A stretch of 48,683 nucleotides of DNA from Verrucomicrobiota bacterium (GCA_029560585.1 JAKQKQ010000217.1:1-48683); one strand, 5' to 3'; positions 16,511-26,392 are shown, counted from the first letter of the stretch. Notes: a model not told the origin generated them from the letters alone. Numbers and translations: made by a program.

Positions 16511-17128
16511 GGTGATTCCTCCAATCTAACGCGATTTTTCAATCCTCTGCCGCATCGGCCGTCTTTCCGACGAGGGAGGCGGGAACCCAACCTGGAGAGC
16601 CTGCTCCTCCGAATCCCTGGCCGCCGTTGAAACGCTCAACGGCAAAGCCAACAACAGTTGCCTCGTGTTCGTTCCCATCACAACGGAAACGCCATTCCAC
16701 GGCCATCGGCATGGCCCCGGCCCGCGTGCCCTGCGTCCCGGCACCGATCTGCGCCCAGCAAGGCGCTCCACATGCGGTCATTCTGTGCGGTGCGCCGCGC
16801 CGAGGTCTATATCTGATTGGGCATATCTTGTGTCCGTTTTGCGAATGGCATCGAGTCGGCTCAAGCGGGGAGACATCATGCACGCCTCGTCGGCCGACTG
16901 GGTTCCGCCTTGCTGGCGTCCCTCCCGGTTCAAGGGCCGTGCCGTGACGGGCGGCTTCTCCACGGTCTGTTAAAGCATCGCCGTCGCCGACCCGGGCCGA
17001 GGGCTGCGCCCTCTTCCAGAAGACGTCGTTCCGGGTGAAGCCCATTTTGAGAGGATGGGCAAGATGGTATTCCGCGCCCCGATGCGCTATGCCATTCCAA
17101 AGAGCCAATCGGGCAAGGAGGAAGAATC
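16511..17128. other. Divergent intergenic region, no supported gene
   Basis: A 618-base gap lies between the URO-D gene (minus) and the two-barrel gene (plus). Short frames up to about 110 codons occur on both strands, but none has a good start, domain or composition. It holds the motif at 16805-16840 shared with 30422-30457 and a 14-base piece of the dispersed repeat at 16915-16928. The far end carries the Shine-Dalgarno of the 17129 gene (AAGGAGGAAG). Promoters for both genes must lie here, but I cannot assign boxes with confidence. Confidence 0.55.
16805..16840 (+). promoter_or_regulatory. Intergenic motif shared with the fucosidase/AraC promoter region
   Basis: Twenty-nine of 36 bases match 30422-30457, including the identical opening GTCTATATCTGATT and the later TTGTGTC and GTTT blocks. 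Both copies lie between divergent genes, with a plus-strand gene to the right. It may be an operator for the AraC protein at 30447-31319, a shared promoter, or the remnant of a lost regulator gene start. Only the match itself is certain. Confidence 0.5.
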
Positions 17129-19936
17129 ATGAAGGCGCTGGGTGTGATCGGTGCTGCCGTGACAATCGCGTTGGGTCTTCATGTGCCCGGCATCGCAGAA
17201 GGCTTGCCTGCGGGCGGGCCGTCGGCCGCGGACCGGACGGCATCGTTTCGCGGCTGTTTCGGGACGTACGCCTCGGCGCCGCGTGGCAAGGACGGCAGGG
17301 TGGACGTCGAGCGGCTCACCGCAGAACTGGTGGAGATGCGCGCGAACACCTACCACTGGCTCATCTGGACGGCTGCGAGCGACTGGGATGACCTGAAAAG
17401 ATTCCTGCCGCTGGCTCGCGGGCGCGGCATCCTCGTGTGGGTTTGTCTGGTGCCGCCATCGGAATCGCCGCCGCACACAAGAAACTACTCGGAACCGTTC
17501 AAGCTGGACTACGAGCGCTGGGCGGTCGAGATCGCCAAGCTGAGCCGGACGGAGCCGAATCTGGTGGCGTGGTCCATCGATGATTTCTCGCACAACCTTG
17601 CGGTCTTCACGCCGGAGCGTCTGGGCGCGATCCTCGAGGGGGGGCGCAAGATCAATCCGCGGCTCGCGTTTGTCCCCTGCATCTACTTCCCGAAGGCTGC
17701 GCAGGCCAGCACGGCCAAGGATTACGGGGGGCTGTTGGACGGCCTGCTCTTTCCATACCGCCACGAGTCAGCCGGGGCCAACCTCACCGACGCGGGTCTT
17801 GTCGGAGAGGAGGTCGGGAAGATCAGGGCCGCGTGGGGGGCGACGTTCCCGGTGATCGTGGACGTCTATTCGACGAGGCACAGTCGGCTGGGCGACTCGA
17901 CCGCCGACTACGTGCGCCAGGTGATGGCGGCGGGAATCCGCCGTGCGGATGGCGTCCTCGTCTACACCCATCCCCGGCCCGGCTCCGAAAAGCACGGTGT
18001 CGCAACGCGACTGTTCCATGAGTGGGCGGGGGATGCCTCGTTGCGAAAGCCGGCGACTCCCGCCGCGACGCGCGCGCGGCCGGCCACCGTTGAGAACATC
18101 ACGCTGCCGGAGGCCAAGCGGCCGGAGTGGTTGCGGCGCGATGGCATCGTGATGGCCGGCAGCTGGGAGCCGCTCTTGTTCCGCGTGCGGCGCGACGGTG
18201 CGACGGGTTACATGCCGACGCCAGAGCAGCGCGCCGCCTACGAGCGCGAGCACAGTCCGGAGATGCTCGCGAAGCTCAAGTCCCTGGGCGTGAACTTCGT
18301 GATGATGCACTGCTACAAGGGAGGGGGGCTCGGCGCGGAGCGCGAGAGCATGGCCGACGCCGTGAAGTTCTCCCGGCTCTGCCACGACGCCGGGTTGCGC
18401 GTCGGCTGCTATACCTATAGCGGCGCCTTCATCTGGGAACTCTTCTTCAAGGAGGTGCCGGGTGCGAAGGACTGGGTGGTGCTCAACCCCGACGGTAGCC
18501 CCGTCACATACGGCAAGGCCGATTATCGCTATTTCTGGAACCGCAATCACCCGGGGGCCGAGGCATTCTACCGCAAGATCGTGCGTTTCGCCGTCGAGGA
18601 CATCCAGACCGACCTCGTCCACTTCGACAACTACACGGTCGGCCCCGGTCACGACGTGAATTCGATCGCGCGATTCCGCGAGTATCTGCGCCAGACGTTC
18701 TCGCCCGCCGTCCTTCGGGACAGCGGCATCGCCGACGTGGGTGCCGCGATGCCGCCGGAGCGCGGCGGCACCAACCTCGTGGCACGGGCGTGGGCAGACT
18801 TCTGCTGCCAGTCCCTATCCGACTCGTTTCACGCGATGACCCGCTACGCCCGCGCGCTGAAACCCGATGTCATCATGGAGACCAACCCGGCCGGCGTCGG
18901 ACCGACGATCCGGGGGGCCGTGGATCACGGGCGGCTGCTGCGCGGCGGAGAGGCATTCTGGGACGAGGGCCGGCATCCCAGTTTTGTCGGCGGCACACTG
19001 CATACGCGGATCCGCACCTACAAGGCGGCCCGCTCCATGGCCAACTCGGCGTTTGCCTACATCATCAACCCGCTCGAGGCCGCCGAATCCATGGCCTTCA
19101 ATCTCGACTGCCTCGGCGCGATCTGCTGGTTCGAATACGGCGACATCGTCGAGAAGCCCGGCGTGAAGACGCCCATATCCTCCGCACTGGGACCATTCGT
19201 GAGCTTCTATCACAGGCGGCACGACCTGCTCCGGGATGCGAGGGTCGTGGCGGATGTCGGCGTGTTCCGGAGTTTCTCGTCGATGCAATTCGGGCCGCGC
19301 GCGCAGGCGAGGCTCCCGGGCGAGGTGGAAGACGCGCTCGCCGCCAACCGCTGCGCTTTCCAGATCGTTTTCGATCAGCAGCTTGAGGAGCTATCGCGCT
19401 GGCCGGTCCTGGTGATGCCGGGGTGCATCGCGCTGTCGGATGCGCAGGTGGGGCAAATCCGCGCCCACGTGTCACGCGGCGGAAGACTCTGCGTCATCGG
19501 TCCGCTCGCGACACACGACGAATGGATGTTGCCGCGCGACAAGCCCGCGCTCGATGATCTGCCGCAGGACCGCGTCGTCCGGATTGCCGAGAATGGTGAT
19601 TGGATGGACGCGGTCCGCCGGGCCTGCGGTGGACCCCCATCGATGTCGGTTCCGAACGATCCGACCGCCGGCCCCCGCGACGGTCTCCGCGCGGAACTGA
19701 CCGAGCAGCCCGGGCGCCGCATGGTCCATCTCGTGAACTATCGCGCCGACAATCCCATGAGGAACGTCGTTGTGCGCGTGGCATTGCCCAACGGAAAAAA
19801 GGCAAAGTCGGTTGCCTTGGCCAGCCCAGAGCGCGACGCCGACATCACGTTGCCGTTCAGCCAAGAGTCTGGTGCCGTCTCTTTCACCGTGCCCGCCATC
19901 GGGATTTACGAGATCGCTATCGTGACGATGGAGTGA
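17129..19936 (+). CDS. Exported tandem TIM-barrel glycosidase-like protein of unknown family
   Basis: A 935-residue protein with a signal peptide (about 1-24). Residues 38-305 look like one barrel (RGCFGTYAS, WSIDDFSHN with D151-D152, FVPCIYFP, PVIVDVYST). Residues 335-690 form a second one (VMAGSWEPL, LKSLGVNFVMMHCYKGG, VGCYTYSGA, DLVHFDNYTVG, DVIMETNPAG) that recalls the GH42/beta-galactosidase style. Residues 725-790 resemble the beta-galactosidase trimerisation domain (WPVLVMPGCIALSDAQVGQIRAHVSRGGRLCVIG), and 825-935 a closing beta-sandwich. I do not recognise a characterised family for the fusion. The start has an excellent Shine-Dalgarno (AAGGAGGAAG). It transcribes away from the methyltransferase operon and converges on a GH5 gene. 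Confidence 0.72.
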   Translation: MKALGVIGAAVTIALGLHVPGIAEGLPAGGPSAADRTASFRGCFGTYASAPRGKDGRVDVERLTAELVEMRANTYHWLIWTAASDWDDLKRFLPLARGRGILVWVCLVPPSESPPHTRNYSEPFKLDYERWAVEIAKLSRTEPNLVAWSIDDFSHNLAVFTPERLGAILEGGRKINPRLAFVPCIYFPKAAQASTAKDYGGLLDGLLFPYRHESAGANLTDAGLVGEEVGKIRAAWGATFPVIVDVYSTRHSRLGDSTADYVRQVMAAGIRRADGVLVYTHPRPGSEKHGVATRLFHEWAGDASLRKPATPAATRARPATVENITLPEAKRPEWLRRDGIVMAGSWEPLLFRVRRDGATGYMPTPEQRAAYEREHSPEMLAKLKSLGVNFVMMHCYKGGGLGAERESMADAVKFSRLCHDAGLRVGCYTYSGAFIWELFFKEVPGAKDWVVLNPDGSPVTYGKADYRYFWNRNHPGAEAFYRKIVRFAVEDIQTDLVHFDNYTVGPGHDVNSIARFREYLRQTFSPAVLRDSGIADVGAAMPPERGGTNLVARAWADFCCQSLSDSFHAMTRYARALKPDVIMETNPAGVGPTIRGAVDHGRLLRGGEAFWDEGRHPSFVGGTLHTRIRTYKAARSMANSAFAYIINPLEAAESMAFNLDCLGAICWFEYGDIVEKPGVKTPISSALGPFVSFYHRRHDLLRDARVVADVGVFRSFSSMQFGPRAQARLPGEVEDALAANRCAFQIVFDQQLEELSRWPVLVMPGCIALSDAQVGQIRAHVSRGGRLCVIGPLATHDEWMLPRDKPALDDLPQDRVVRIAENGDWMDAVRRACGGPPSMSVPNDPTAGPRDGLRAELTEQPGRRMVHLVNYRADNPMRNVVVRVALPNGKKAKSVALASPERDADITLPFSQESGAVSFTVPAIGIYEIAIVTME

Positions 19937-19960
19937 CCGCGGCACGCGAGGGGACATCGC

Positions 19961-21034
19961 CTACGGCCGCTCATCCCACTTTGCGAAAAAATCCCGAAGG
20001 GTCTTGGCGGCGGGTTTGAGTGATCCGTTGGCGCGAACGAGGCCGAAATGGGATTCGTTCGGGTTCCCGATCGGGTAGTCATGAAGGCACCATGCCAATG
20101 CGCCGGCGACGTGGCTGTGCTCCGCCGCGGCCAGCACGATCTCGTACAGCTTGACCTGCTCGGCCTCGGAACCCGGCGCTTCGCCGATCTTGCCGCCCAA
20201 CGACGCCCCGGCGCCGAATCGATCATCTCTTGCGGTGCACATGCCGAATTCCCCGATGAGCAGCGGTCGATCTCCTCCCGTCGCGCGAAGGTTGGCGATC
20301 GTCTGGCTCACACGGGCCGGGCCCATCTCGAAAAGCTGCGTCTTCGGACAGTACTCGTGATACTGGAGCACGTCGGGCAACCCAACATCCTGGATCCGCT
20401 CGATGCGCCAAGTCATCCCGATGGTCGTGAGGTGGTTTGGGTCGAGGGCGCGGACGAATGGCAGCGCCCCGCGGAGGTAGGCGCCGGTGGCGTCGGTCCA
20501 CTTGGCGTCGTCGTCGGGCTCGTTCATCAGGTCCCACAGCAGCACGCGACCATCTTCGCGATGGGCGGCGACCACCGCCTCGAGTCCCCGTCTCCATCGC
20601 GCCGCGGCGGTGGGGGCGGCGAGCGAGGCCTGATCAAATTCAAAGCAAAGGATGACACGGATCCCATTCCGCCATGCCGCGGCCAAGAGATGCTCGATTC
20701 TTTCGAGGTATTCAGGGGTGGGCGTGCCGTCGGTTTGCAGCAGGCCCGCCAGTGCGAGCGTTGGCGAGAACTGGATGAAGGTGCGGATCGTGTTGGCACG
20801 GAGCGATGCGGCGAGTGCCATATCTTTCTCCCAAACCTCGCGTGGCGTCTTTGTCCACATGCCTCCCCATGGCGTCTCGCGGGGGAAGTAGTTCACGCCC
20901 CGCACCGATAGCGGCGGAAAGTTACGGACCATCGGCGGCCTCGGGTCATCGCCAAGCGTCGCGAGGGGCACCAAGAACGCGGCGATGGCGAGGAGCGTTC
21001 GTCGCGTCTTTCCTAAAGTGGTGATGCCGGCCAT
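19961..21034 (-). CDS. GH5-like glycoside hydrolase
   Basis: A 357-residue exported clan-A enzyme. A signal peptide covers about 1-28. The barrel begins at VRGVNYFPRETPWGG; the acid/base is N171-E172 in LLWDLMNEPD and the nucleophile E262 in LLIGEFGM. Length suits a single-domain GH5/mannanase-like enzyme, but specificity is unknown. Unlike the 989-residue protein at 5051-8020 it has no accessory domains. It lies 15 bases after the sialidase-like gene on the same strand, so they are probably co-transcribed, and it converges on the two-barrel gene with a gap of only 24 bases. Confidence 0.87.
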   Translation of the reverse strand: MAGITTLGKTRRTLLAIAAFLVPLATLGDDPRPPMVRNFPPLSVRGVNYFPRETPWGGMWTKTPREVWEKDMALAASLRANTIRTFIQFSPTLALAGLLQTDGTPTPEYLERIEHLLAAAWRNGIRVILCFEFDQASLAAPTAAARWRRGLEAVVAAHREDGRVLLWDLMNEPDDDAKWTDATGAYLRGALPFVRALDPNHLTTIGMTWRIERIQDVGLPDVLQYHEYCPKTQLFEMGPARVSQTIANLRATGGDRPLLIGEFGMCTARDDRFGAGASLGGKIGEAPGSEAEQVKLYEIVLAAAEHSHVAGALAWCLHDYPIGNPNESHFGLVRANGSLKPAAKTLRDFFAKWDERP

Positions 21035-21049
21035 GGCGATGGGCGCGGG

Positions 21050-22291
21050 CTACTCCAGTTTTCCGAACACGATGCGCTCCTTGCGGCTCTCCGAGGAATC
21101 GCCCTGGGTCACGGTCAGGTAGATGCTGCCCTCGTGTTCGCGGAACGTGGGATATTGGAAGGATCTCTCCGTCGCGAACCGGTACTTTCGCTCCCAGGCT
21201 GCACCATCGACAGAGACATCGACGTTGAAGACCGAGCGGGAGACTCCGTTGATCTTGGTGGCTTCCTGCCAGCCGAGATAGTAGATCCCCTTGAAACGGT
21301 CGAATGTGGGTTTTGAGCTCGTGCCGTTGCGCACGAAAGCGCGCTGCCCATTGGCTGTCCAATGCTTGCCGTCGGCGCTGGTGCAGAAAGTGTAGTTCCT
21401 GTCGCCACTCTCTTGGCGGACGATGGCCATCCACGTGCCATCGGGCAGTCGGTTCACGGCGGACTCGGTGAGTCTGAGGGCCGGTGGGTCGTTGTAGTGG
21501 CCCAGGACCTCGAACGTGTCGAGGGCGTCATTTGCGACCGCCAAAGCGTTCTGGCCAACGGGATAATTGTTGAGGGCCACGTAGGTGTTCCCGTCAAACT
21601 CCTTGAAGGAATCGAAGAGATAGAGGCCGTAATCCCTGGCCGGCCGCGTGAAACCATGCGCCACGGCATCATCGTAGAAATACTGCGGCCGCATATCGAA
21701 GGTGCCTCGGGCGGTCTTGAGTTTTGCGCGATGGATGCGGTTGTCGAACGCCATGCGCGCGATATCGAAGTCGATGAACCACATCTGTGATTGGCGGGCT
21801 TTCGGCGCCTCGCTGGCGAAGTAGCAGCGCAGCGTCTGGCCATCCTTCTGGATGACGCGCGGCACGAAGCAGGCGCCCGGGGGAAGGGTCTCGTTTTCAA
21901 ATGCCTGCCCCGACATGGCGATCGGCACGCGCTTTTCTACGGCGAGGGACTTCACGTTGACCACCGATAGGGTCACATACACATAGGGCCACTCGGCGCT
22001 CTCGCCGGGTTGGACGTCGTTGGCCTCGAATACGATGAAGGCCCTGTCGCCCACGATGGCCATTTCGGCATCATGAGCGCCTTTGACATCGGGTCCCGAC
22101 ACGTTGATCAGTCCCGCCAGGATGTTGTCTGCCGCCTGCGTGGAGTTCCAATCGGCCGGCAGGATCGTCGCGCCAGAGGCGGCGGCCTGCGGGGTCCCTG
22201 CCGGTGCCTGCCGCGCCGTTTGCGCCTGGGTTGTGATGGCGGGCATCGCGGTCAGCGCCAGGAGGAAGAGGGCGCGTTTTGTTCGAAGCAT
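21050..22291 (-). CDS. Exported sialidase-like beta-propeller protein
   Basis: A 413-residue protein with a signal peptide ending near TTQAQ. Repeated beta-strand blocks of propeller type occur (GDRAFIVFEAND, GTWMAIVRQESGDRNYTFCTSADGKHW, GIYYLGWQEATKINGVSRSVFNVDVSVDGAAW); the last two resemble Asp-box-like turns (S-A-D-G-K-x-W and S-V-D-G-A-x-W). This fits the sialidase/neuraminidase-like superfamily widely annotated in PVC bacteria. The arginine triad of true sialidases cannot be confirmed by eye, so the activity is uncertain. The ATG at 22291 is preferred; a GTG two codons upstream is possible. It diverges from the heparinase-like gene and precedes the GH5. Confidence 0.68.
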   Translation of the reverse strand: MLRTKRALFLLALTAMPAITTQAQTARQAPAGTPQAAASGATILPADWNSTQAADNILAGLINVSGPDVKGAHDAEMAIVGDRAFIVFEANDVQPGESAEWPYVYVTLSVVNVKSLAVEKRVPIAMSGQAFENETLPPGACFVPRVIQKDGQTLRCYFASEAPKARQSQMWFIDFDIARMAFDNRIHRAKLKTARGTFDMRPQYFYDDAVAHGFTRPARDYGLYLFDSFKEFDGNTYVALNNYPVGQNALAVANDALDTFEVLGHYNDPPALRLTESAVNRLPDGTWMAIVRQESGDRNYTFCTSADGKHWTANGQRAFVRNGTSSKPTFDRFKGIYYLGWQEATKINGVSRSVFNVDVSVDGAAWERKYRFATERSFQYPTFREHEGSIYLTVTQGDSSESRKERIVFGKLE

Positions 22292-22463
22292 CAACACTTA
22301 TAGCATGGTGGCACTCCACGGCATGCGATTTCCGCCGGAAAGATTCGGTCTGGGCCATCGAGACCCAGCGACCGGCGTCACCGAGAATAGGAGAGATGAC
22401 AGGTCCCATCGTCCGTGCGAAAAGTGGGTTCCCATCGTCGCCGCGCCCCGTACACTGCGGTCC

Positions 22464-24854
22464 ATGCCGTTAGCGCACTCCCTCCCTCTTCGCCCTGGCA
22501 CTCTTCCGGTGCTCCTGGCGCTTGTTCTCATGGCGTCCGTGTCGCCGACCGATGCCGCGAGATTCCCGTTGGGCCGCCCCGAGCGCGGCTGTTTTCCGAA
22601 GCCGTTCGATGGCCAGGCGCTGGACATTACGCCCCCGGGGTTCTGCTGGTGGCGGGCCGGAAAACCGGGCGAGCTGAAGTACAGGCTGCGCGTGGTGGCC
22701 GAATCGGGCGCGGTTGCGTACGAATCACCGCTGACGGAGTGGACGGCGCACGTGCCGGAACGGGCGCTACCCGCAGGCCAATACACGTGGGTCGTGGAGG
22801 CGATCGACGCCGCGGGCAAGTCGGCGGACACGTGGGGCCCGCATCGATTCACCATTCTGCCCGGCGCCTTTGAACAGCCTTGGATTCCTGCGGAGAAGCT
22901 GTTGGCCCAAGTCCCCAAGGAACACCCCCGATTGCTTTTTCCAAAGGCACAGATCCCGGCGATCCGGACGACGTTTGACACGACACGTCGGGGCGCTCTG
23001 CTATCGCTCAAGGGCGAGGTCCGTCGGGCGCTCAAACTCGATGTGCCTCCGGAACCTGATTACGACAAGGCGCCCACGCGTTCCGACCAGAGGCTTGGCT
23101 ACCTCGAGGCGTTTGGCCGCATGCGCAAGTATCACGACAGCGGCATGCGCATGCTGGCCATGGCGCATGCGCTGGAGGGTGATGCCGCCGCGGGCGAGAA
23201 GGCCAAGGCGATCCTCCTTGGCGCGGCCGAATGGGACCCCGAGGGCATCTCGTCGATCATGTCGAAGTACGGCGACGAAATTGGCCTCGGCCTCGCGAAG
23301 GCCGCGCCAGAAACCTACGATTGGGTCTACGATATCCTTTCCGAGGGCGAGCGGGCCAAGGTGAAGCAGATGCTCGTGGCGCGCGCCGAGCAATTGGTGC
23401 GGCGGCTCCAGAGATCGGATTATCTCGCATCGCCAGAGGAGAGCCACAATGGGCGGTTGCCCGGCTATCTGGTCGAGCACGCCATCGCGCTGGCCGAGGA
23501 GCCCCGGGCGGCCGTCTGGATGGACTACGCCTTGCGCATCCTCATGACGGTATACCCGCACTGGGGTGGCTACGACGGTGGGTGGGCCGAGGGCATCTCC
23601 TACGGGATGGCCTACAACGGGATTTACCTGGCGCCATTCGAGGCGCTCCGGGTTGCCACCGGCATCGATCTCTGGCGCAGGCCATTCTATCGGGAAGTGC
23701 GGCGCTTCTTCTCGTACTGCGTCAGCCCCCTGGGCGACATTCGGCCCTTCGGGGACACGGAGAATGAGCCGATGCTCGGCAACGGCGCCGGCCTGCGCTC
23801 GTTGCTGATCTTCCACGCCAACCGATTCGATGATCCCGCCACGCGTTGGTGGGCCGACCTGCTCGTGCCCGAGCGCCAGCGCGGCGCGCTCGAGGCGCTG
23901 CCGGGAATGCTCTTTGAAGATCGCGTCGTACCCAAGAGGCCCGCCACCGCCCCGAACGATGCCGCTTTCTTCGGCATCGGCTGGGCCGCCCTCCACAGCG
24001 ATTTTCTTGAACCCGCGCGCGACCTGTTCCTGCTTTTCAAGTGCTCGCCCTATGGCGCCGTCAGCCACAGCCATGCCGACCAGAATAGTTTCGCCCTGAT
24101 GAAGGGGGGACGCTCTCTCGCCATCCCCGCGGGCGTCCGATATCCGACCCACGGCTCACCTTTCCACACCGAGTACACGCAGCAGACGATGGCGCACAAC
24201 GCGGTGCTCGTGGACGGCAAGGGGCAGCACAATCGCGATAGCTTGGCCGGCGGCCGTCTCGCGGCATTCCAGAGCACACCGCGCTTCGGCTACGTGTGCG
24301 GCGATGCGGCCACCTGCTTCAGCCCCCCCATGCGGAAGAATCTCCGCCACGTGCTCCTCATCCGCCCCTCGGTCGTCTGCATCGTCGATGAGCTGTTGGC
24401 GCCGGGACCAGCGCCCTACCAATGGCTGCTGCACGGGCACAATGCCTTCGAGCTGGACGAGGGTGCGCAGGCGCTGGTCTCCCGAAAGGAATCCGATGCG
24501 ATGACGGTCCGTCTCTTCACCCCAGGCGGTTTTGCGTTTTCCCAGACGGACGCTTGGCCGATGGACCCGAAGGAGGGATATCCGAACGCCAAGGCGCCCG
24601 TGCCCGTGAAGCAATGGCATTTCACGGCCGCGACGCGCGAGACGGCTCCTGCCCGCCGCATCGCCGCCATAATGCTCGTCAACGACAGCGGTCGCCCCCC
24701 GGATTGCGACGTGAGCCAAAATGGCGACGTGATCGAGATCAGGGATCGGACCGGCGGCACCGAGGCCGTGGTGCGGATATCCCTGCGTCCCGGAGAAGGC
24801 CCTGCCATCCGGGCCTCATCGGGCGCAGAGGCGGTCAATGTCATCTCTCGGTGA
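22464..24854 (+). CDS. Heparinase II/III-family polysaccharide lyase
   Basis: A 796-residue exported protein. The signal peptide (about 1-32) is followed by a fibronectin-like domain (ITPPGFCWWRAGKPGELKYRLRV, DUF4962 type), an alpha/alpha toroid (about 150-480; SHNGRLPGYLVEHAIAL and GGYDGGWAEGISYGMAYNG) and the heparinase II/III beta-sandwich with its hallmark HSHADQNSFALMKGGRSLAIPAG. These lyases cleave uronate-containing polysaccharides by beta-elimination, using His and Tyr residues. The start at 22464 begins a clear signal peptide; the frame is open upstream through sequence that is not conserved. Neighbouring sulfatases and the deacetylase fit a sulfated, acetylated uronate polymer. Exact PL family and substrate are not readable. 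Confidence 0.87.
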   Translation: MPLAHSLPLRPGTLPVLLALVLMASVSPTDAARFPLGRPERGCFPKPFDGQALDITPPGFCWWRAGKPGELKYRLRVVAESGAVAYESPLTEWTAHVPERALPAGQYTWVVEAIDAAGKSADTWGPHRFTILPGAFEQPWIPAEKLLAQVPKEHPRLLFPKAQIPAIRTTFDTTRRGALLSLKGEVRRALKLDVPPEPDYDKAPTRSDQRLGYLEAFGRMRKYHDSGMRMLAMAHALEGDAAAGEKAKAILLGAAEWDPEGISSIMSKYGDEIGLGLAKAAPETYDWVYDILSEGERAKVKQMLVARAEQLVRRLQRSDYLASPEESHNGRLPGYLVEHAIALAEEPRAAVWMDYALRILMTVYPHWGGYDGGWAEGISYGMAYNGIYLAPFEALRVATGIDLWRRPFYREVRRFFSYCVSPLGDIRPFGDTENEPMLGNGAGLRSLLIFHANRFDDPATRWWADLLVPERQRGALEALPGMLFEDRVVPKRPATAPNDAAFFGIGWAALHSDFLEPARDLFLLFKCSPYGAVSHSHADQNSFALMKGGRSLAIPAGVRYPTHGSPFHTEYTQQTMAHNAVLVDGKGQHNRDSLAGGRLAAFQSTPRFGYVCGDAATCFSPPMRKNLRHVLLIRPSVVCIVDELLAPGPAPYQWLLHGHNAFELDEGAQALVSRKESDAMTVRLFTPGGFAFSQTDAWPMDPKEGYPNAKAPVPVKQWHFTAATRETAPARRIAAIMLVNDSGRPPDCDVSQNGDVIEIRDRTGGTEAVVRISLRPGEGPAIRASSGAEAVNVISR

Positions 24855-24864
24855 GGTGACGCGA

Positions 24865-24886
24865 CCTCGCGGCGCCAGCGCCGAGG
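24865..24886. terminator. Hairpin between convergent genes
   Basis: Stem CCTC/GAGG with a two-base bulge, then GGCG/CGCC around loop CCAG. It lies between the stop of the heparinase-like gene and the stop of the deacetylase gene, where a two-way terminator is expected. No strong T-tract follows. Confidence 0.35.
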
Positions 24887-24914
24887 TACCTTTGCAGGAT
24901 TTTCTGTTCTCGAA

Positions 24915-26294
24915 TCAGGGTTTAATCTCGATGGAATACTTCCCATCGCGCGGGGCCACATCGAATCTCAGGACGGCGCCTCCGTCCGCCTCGCCTCGGC
25001 GTGCCGGGATCACTTGACCTTTCGCGTCCTTGATCGTTGCGCGGTTCTCGTCCGCCGGATTCGAACGCGTGAGTTCGAGGGTCAAAGGCTGATCGTAAAG
25101 TTCGGGATTCGTCTGGCAGGCGATTTGGAACTCGAGTTGTGTCGCATCGGATCTCACGGGCGTCAGTCTCGCGGCGTTGCGTTCGGTCTCGTATTTGTGG
25201 ATGTCTGCCATGCCGGCGATCCAGAGGTCCGGCTGGTGCGCCTTGGCGATCTCCATCGCGGCGCGGAAGTTCGCCTCGCTGCTGCTCAGGCCCTCACCGA
25301 TGTAGTGGTAGTGGATGCGCAGCCAGAGACCGCGCTCGATGTGCTGCTCCAGCATGCGACGGAAGTTCTCGACGCGATTCCCATAGCTATCATCCATGCC
25401 GGTCGAGTTCCCTGAGGCGTCGAACTGGTGGTACTTGTCCAGGTAATAGCGGAGGGTGCGGGTGGTCTCCCATTGGGTGCCGCCCCCGAGATTCAGTGCC
25501 ATGAGTTTACTCTTGCCAGGCGTCAGGGCCCAGATGGCCCGCGCCGCATCGCCGATCTCCGCCTCCATGGCGTCATCACCGGTGACGCCGCGGTGGTGGG
25601 CCGAGTGATTGGCCAACTCGTGATGCCCGTCCCGCGCCACCGCCTCCCATTCCGCCCGATGATCCACAAAATCATAGCGCTTGCGGCTGCCCGGTTCCGG
25701 GGGACCGGGGTTGACCATGAACGTGCCCCGAAAGCCGTACTCCCGAAGGATGGGGACCGCCTTTGTCAGGTGCGTGGGATGCGAGTCATCGAATCGGATG
25801 CTCAATGCGGCCGTGCGCCCATCGTACCATTTTGCGATCCCCAGGCGCAGGCCCGTGGGGCCGTCCACGAGGACGCGTTCCTTTTCGGTCGGGGGCTTGG
25901 GCTTCCCCTCCCTCGGGCCGGGGGCCTGGACGAAGTATTTGGCGGCGACCGCTGGCACGGGGATGATGAGTTTGCCCCATTCGATGCCAACGTGCCGCAC
26001 CATCATGGCCTTGCCCTCCGCGTCGCGCACCTCCACGTCCGCAGTCGGCCAGGCCCTGGGTCCGCTACTGGGCAACGACACGCGGATCGCCAACGCCCTG
26101 TTTTCGGTGCCGGGATTCACCGTGAGCTGGAGTTTGAAAGGCCCCACGACCTCTGCCGCGACACTGGCCGGACCCTCATAGGCATCGAGCGCAACCGCCA
26201 CGCCGCCCAGATCGGCACCGCGAACCGAAGTCAGACTGCCGACGAGCGTCAGGACGATCAGGGCGCGGGTGACCTGTTCATCACGTGAGCTCAT
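24915..26294 (-). CDS. Exported NodB-type polysaccharide deacetylase
   Basis: A 459-residue protein with a signal peptide (about 1-27), an N-terminal beta domain (30-140) and a NodB/CE4-like domain from about 160. The metal motifs are SIRFDDS (D169-D170) and HHELANHSAHHRG, with the H-S-x-x-H pair at 230 and 234. FRGTFMVNPG and the later IHYHYIGEG also fit. It would remove acetyl or similar groups from a polymer. The start at 26294 follows CGGAGG; an in-frame start 16 codons upstream would prepend a non-hydrophobic segment. It is third in the minus-strand series fucosidase, beta-helix protein, deacetylase, and converges on the lyase gene, fitting joint attack on an acylated glycan. Confidence 0.85.
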   Translation of the reverse strand: MSSRDEQVTRALIVLTLVGSLTSVRGADLGGVAVALDAYEGPASVAAEVVGPFKLQLTVNPGTENRALAIRVSLPSSGPRAWPTADVEVRDAEGKAMMVRHVGIEWGKLIIPVPAVAAKYFVQAPGPREGKPKPPTEKERVLVDGPTGLRLGIAKWYDGRTAALSIRFDDSHPTHLTKAVPILREYGFRGTFMVNPGPPEPGSRKRYDFVDHRAEWEAVARDGHHELANHSAHHRGVTGDDAMEAEIGDAARAIWALTPGKSKLMALNLGGGTQWETTRTLRYYLDKYHQFDASGNSTGMDDSYGNRVENFRRMLEQHIERGLWLRIHYHYIGEGLSSSEANFRAAMEIAKAHQPDLWIAGMADIHKYETERNAARLTPVRSDATQLEFQIACQTNPELYDQPLTLELTRSNPADENRATIKDAKGQVIPARRGEADGGAVLRFDVAPRDGKYSIEIKP

Positions 26295-26308
26295 CTGGTT
26301 CGCCTCCG

Positions 26309-26335
26309 ATTGAGAGGTGGCCTGCGCCACCAATC
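26309..26335. other. Hairpin between beta-helix and deacetylase genes
   Basis: Stem GGTGGC/GCCACC with loop CTGC, extended by GATT/AATC with a small bulge. It lies in the 98-base gap after the beta-helix stop and just before the deacetylase Shine-Dalgarno on the same strand. It could attenuate or protect the joint transcript; no T-tract is present. Confidence 0.35.
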
Positions 26336-26392
26336 CAGGCACATCCTACCACAGGGGGATGCGGATGGCGTCCACCAAAAAGTGAGTGAGAT

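Noticed and set aside
16627-16973. Possible small genes or a decayed AraC gene in the 618-base gap
   Set aside because: Only the 36-base motif matches the AraC locus; no helix-turn-helix or cupin remnant follows.
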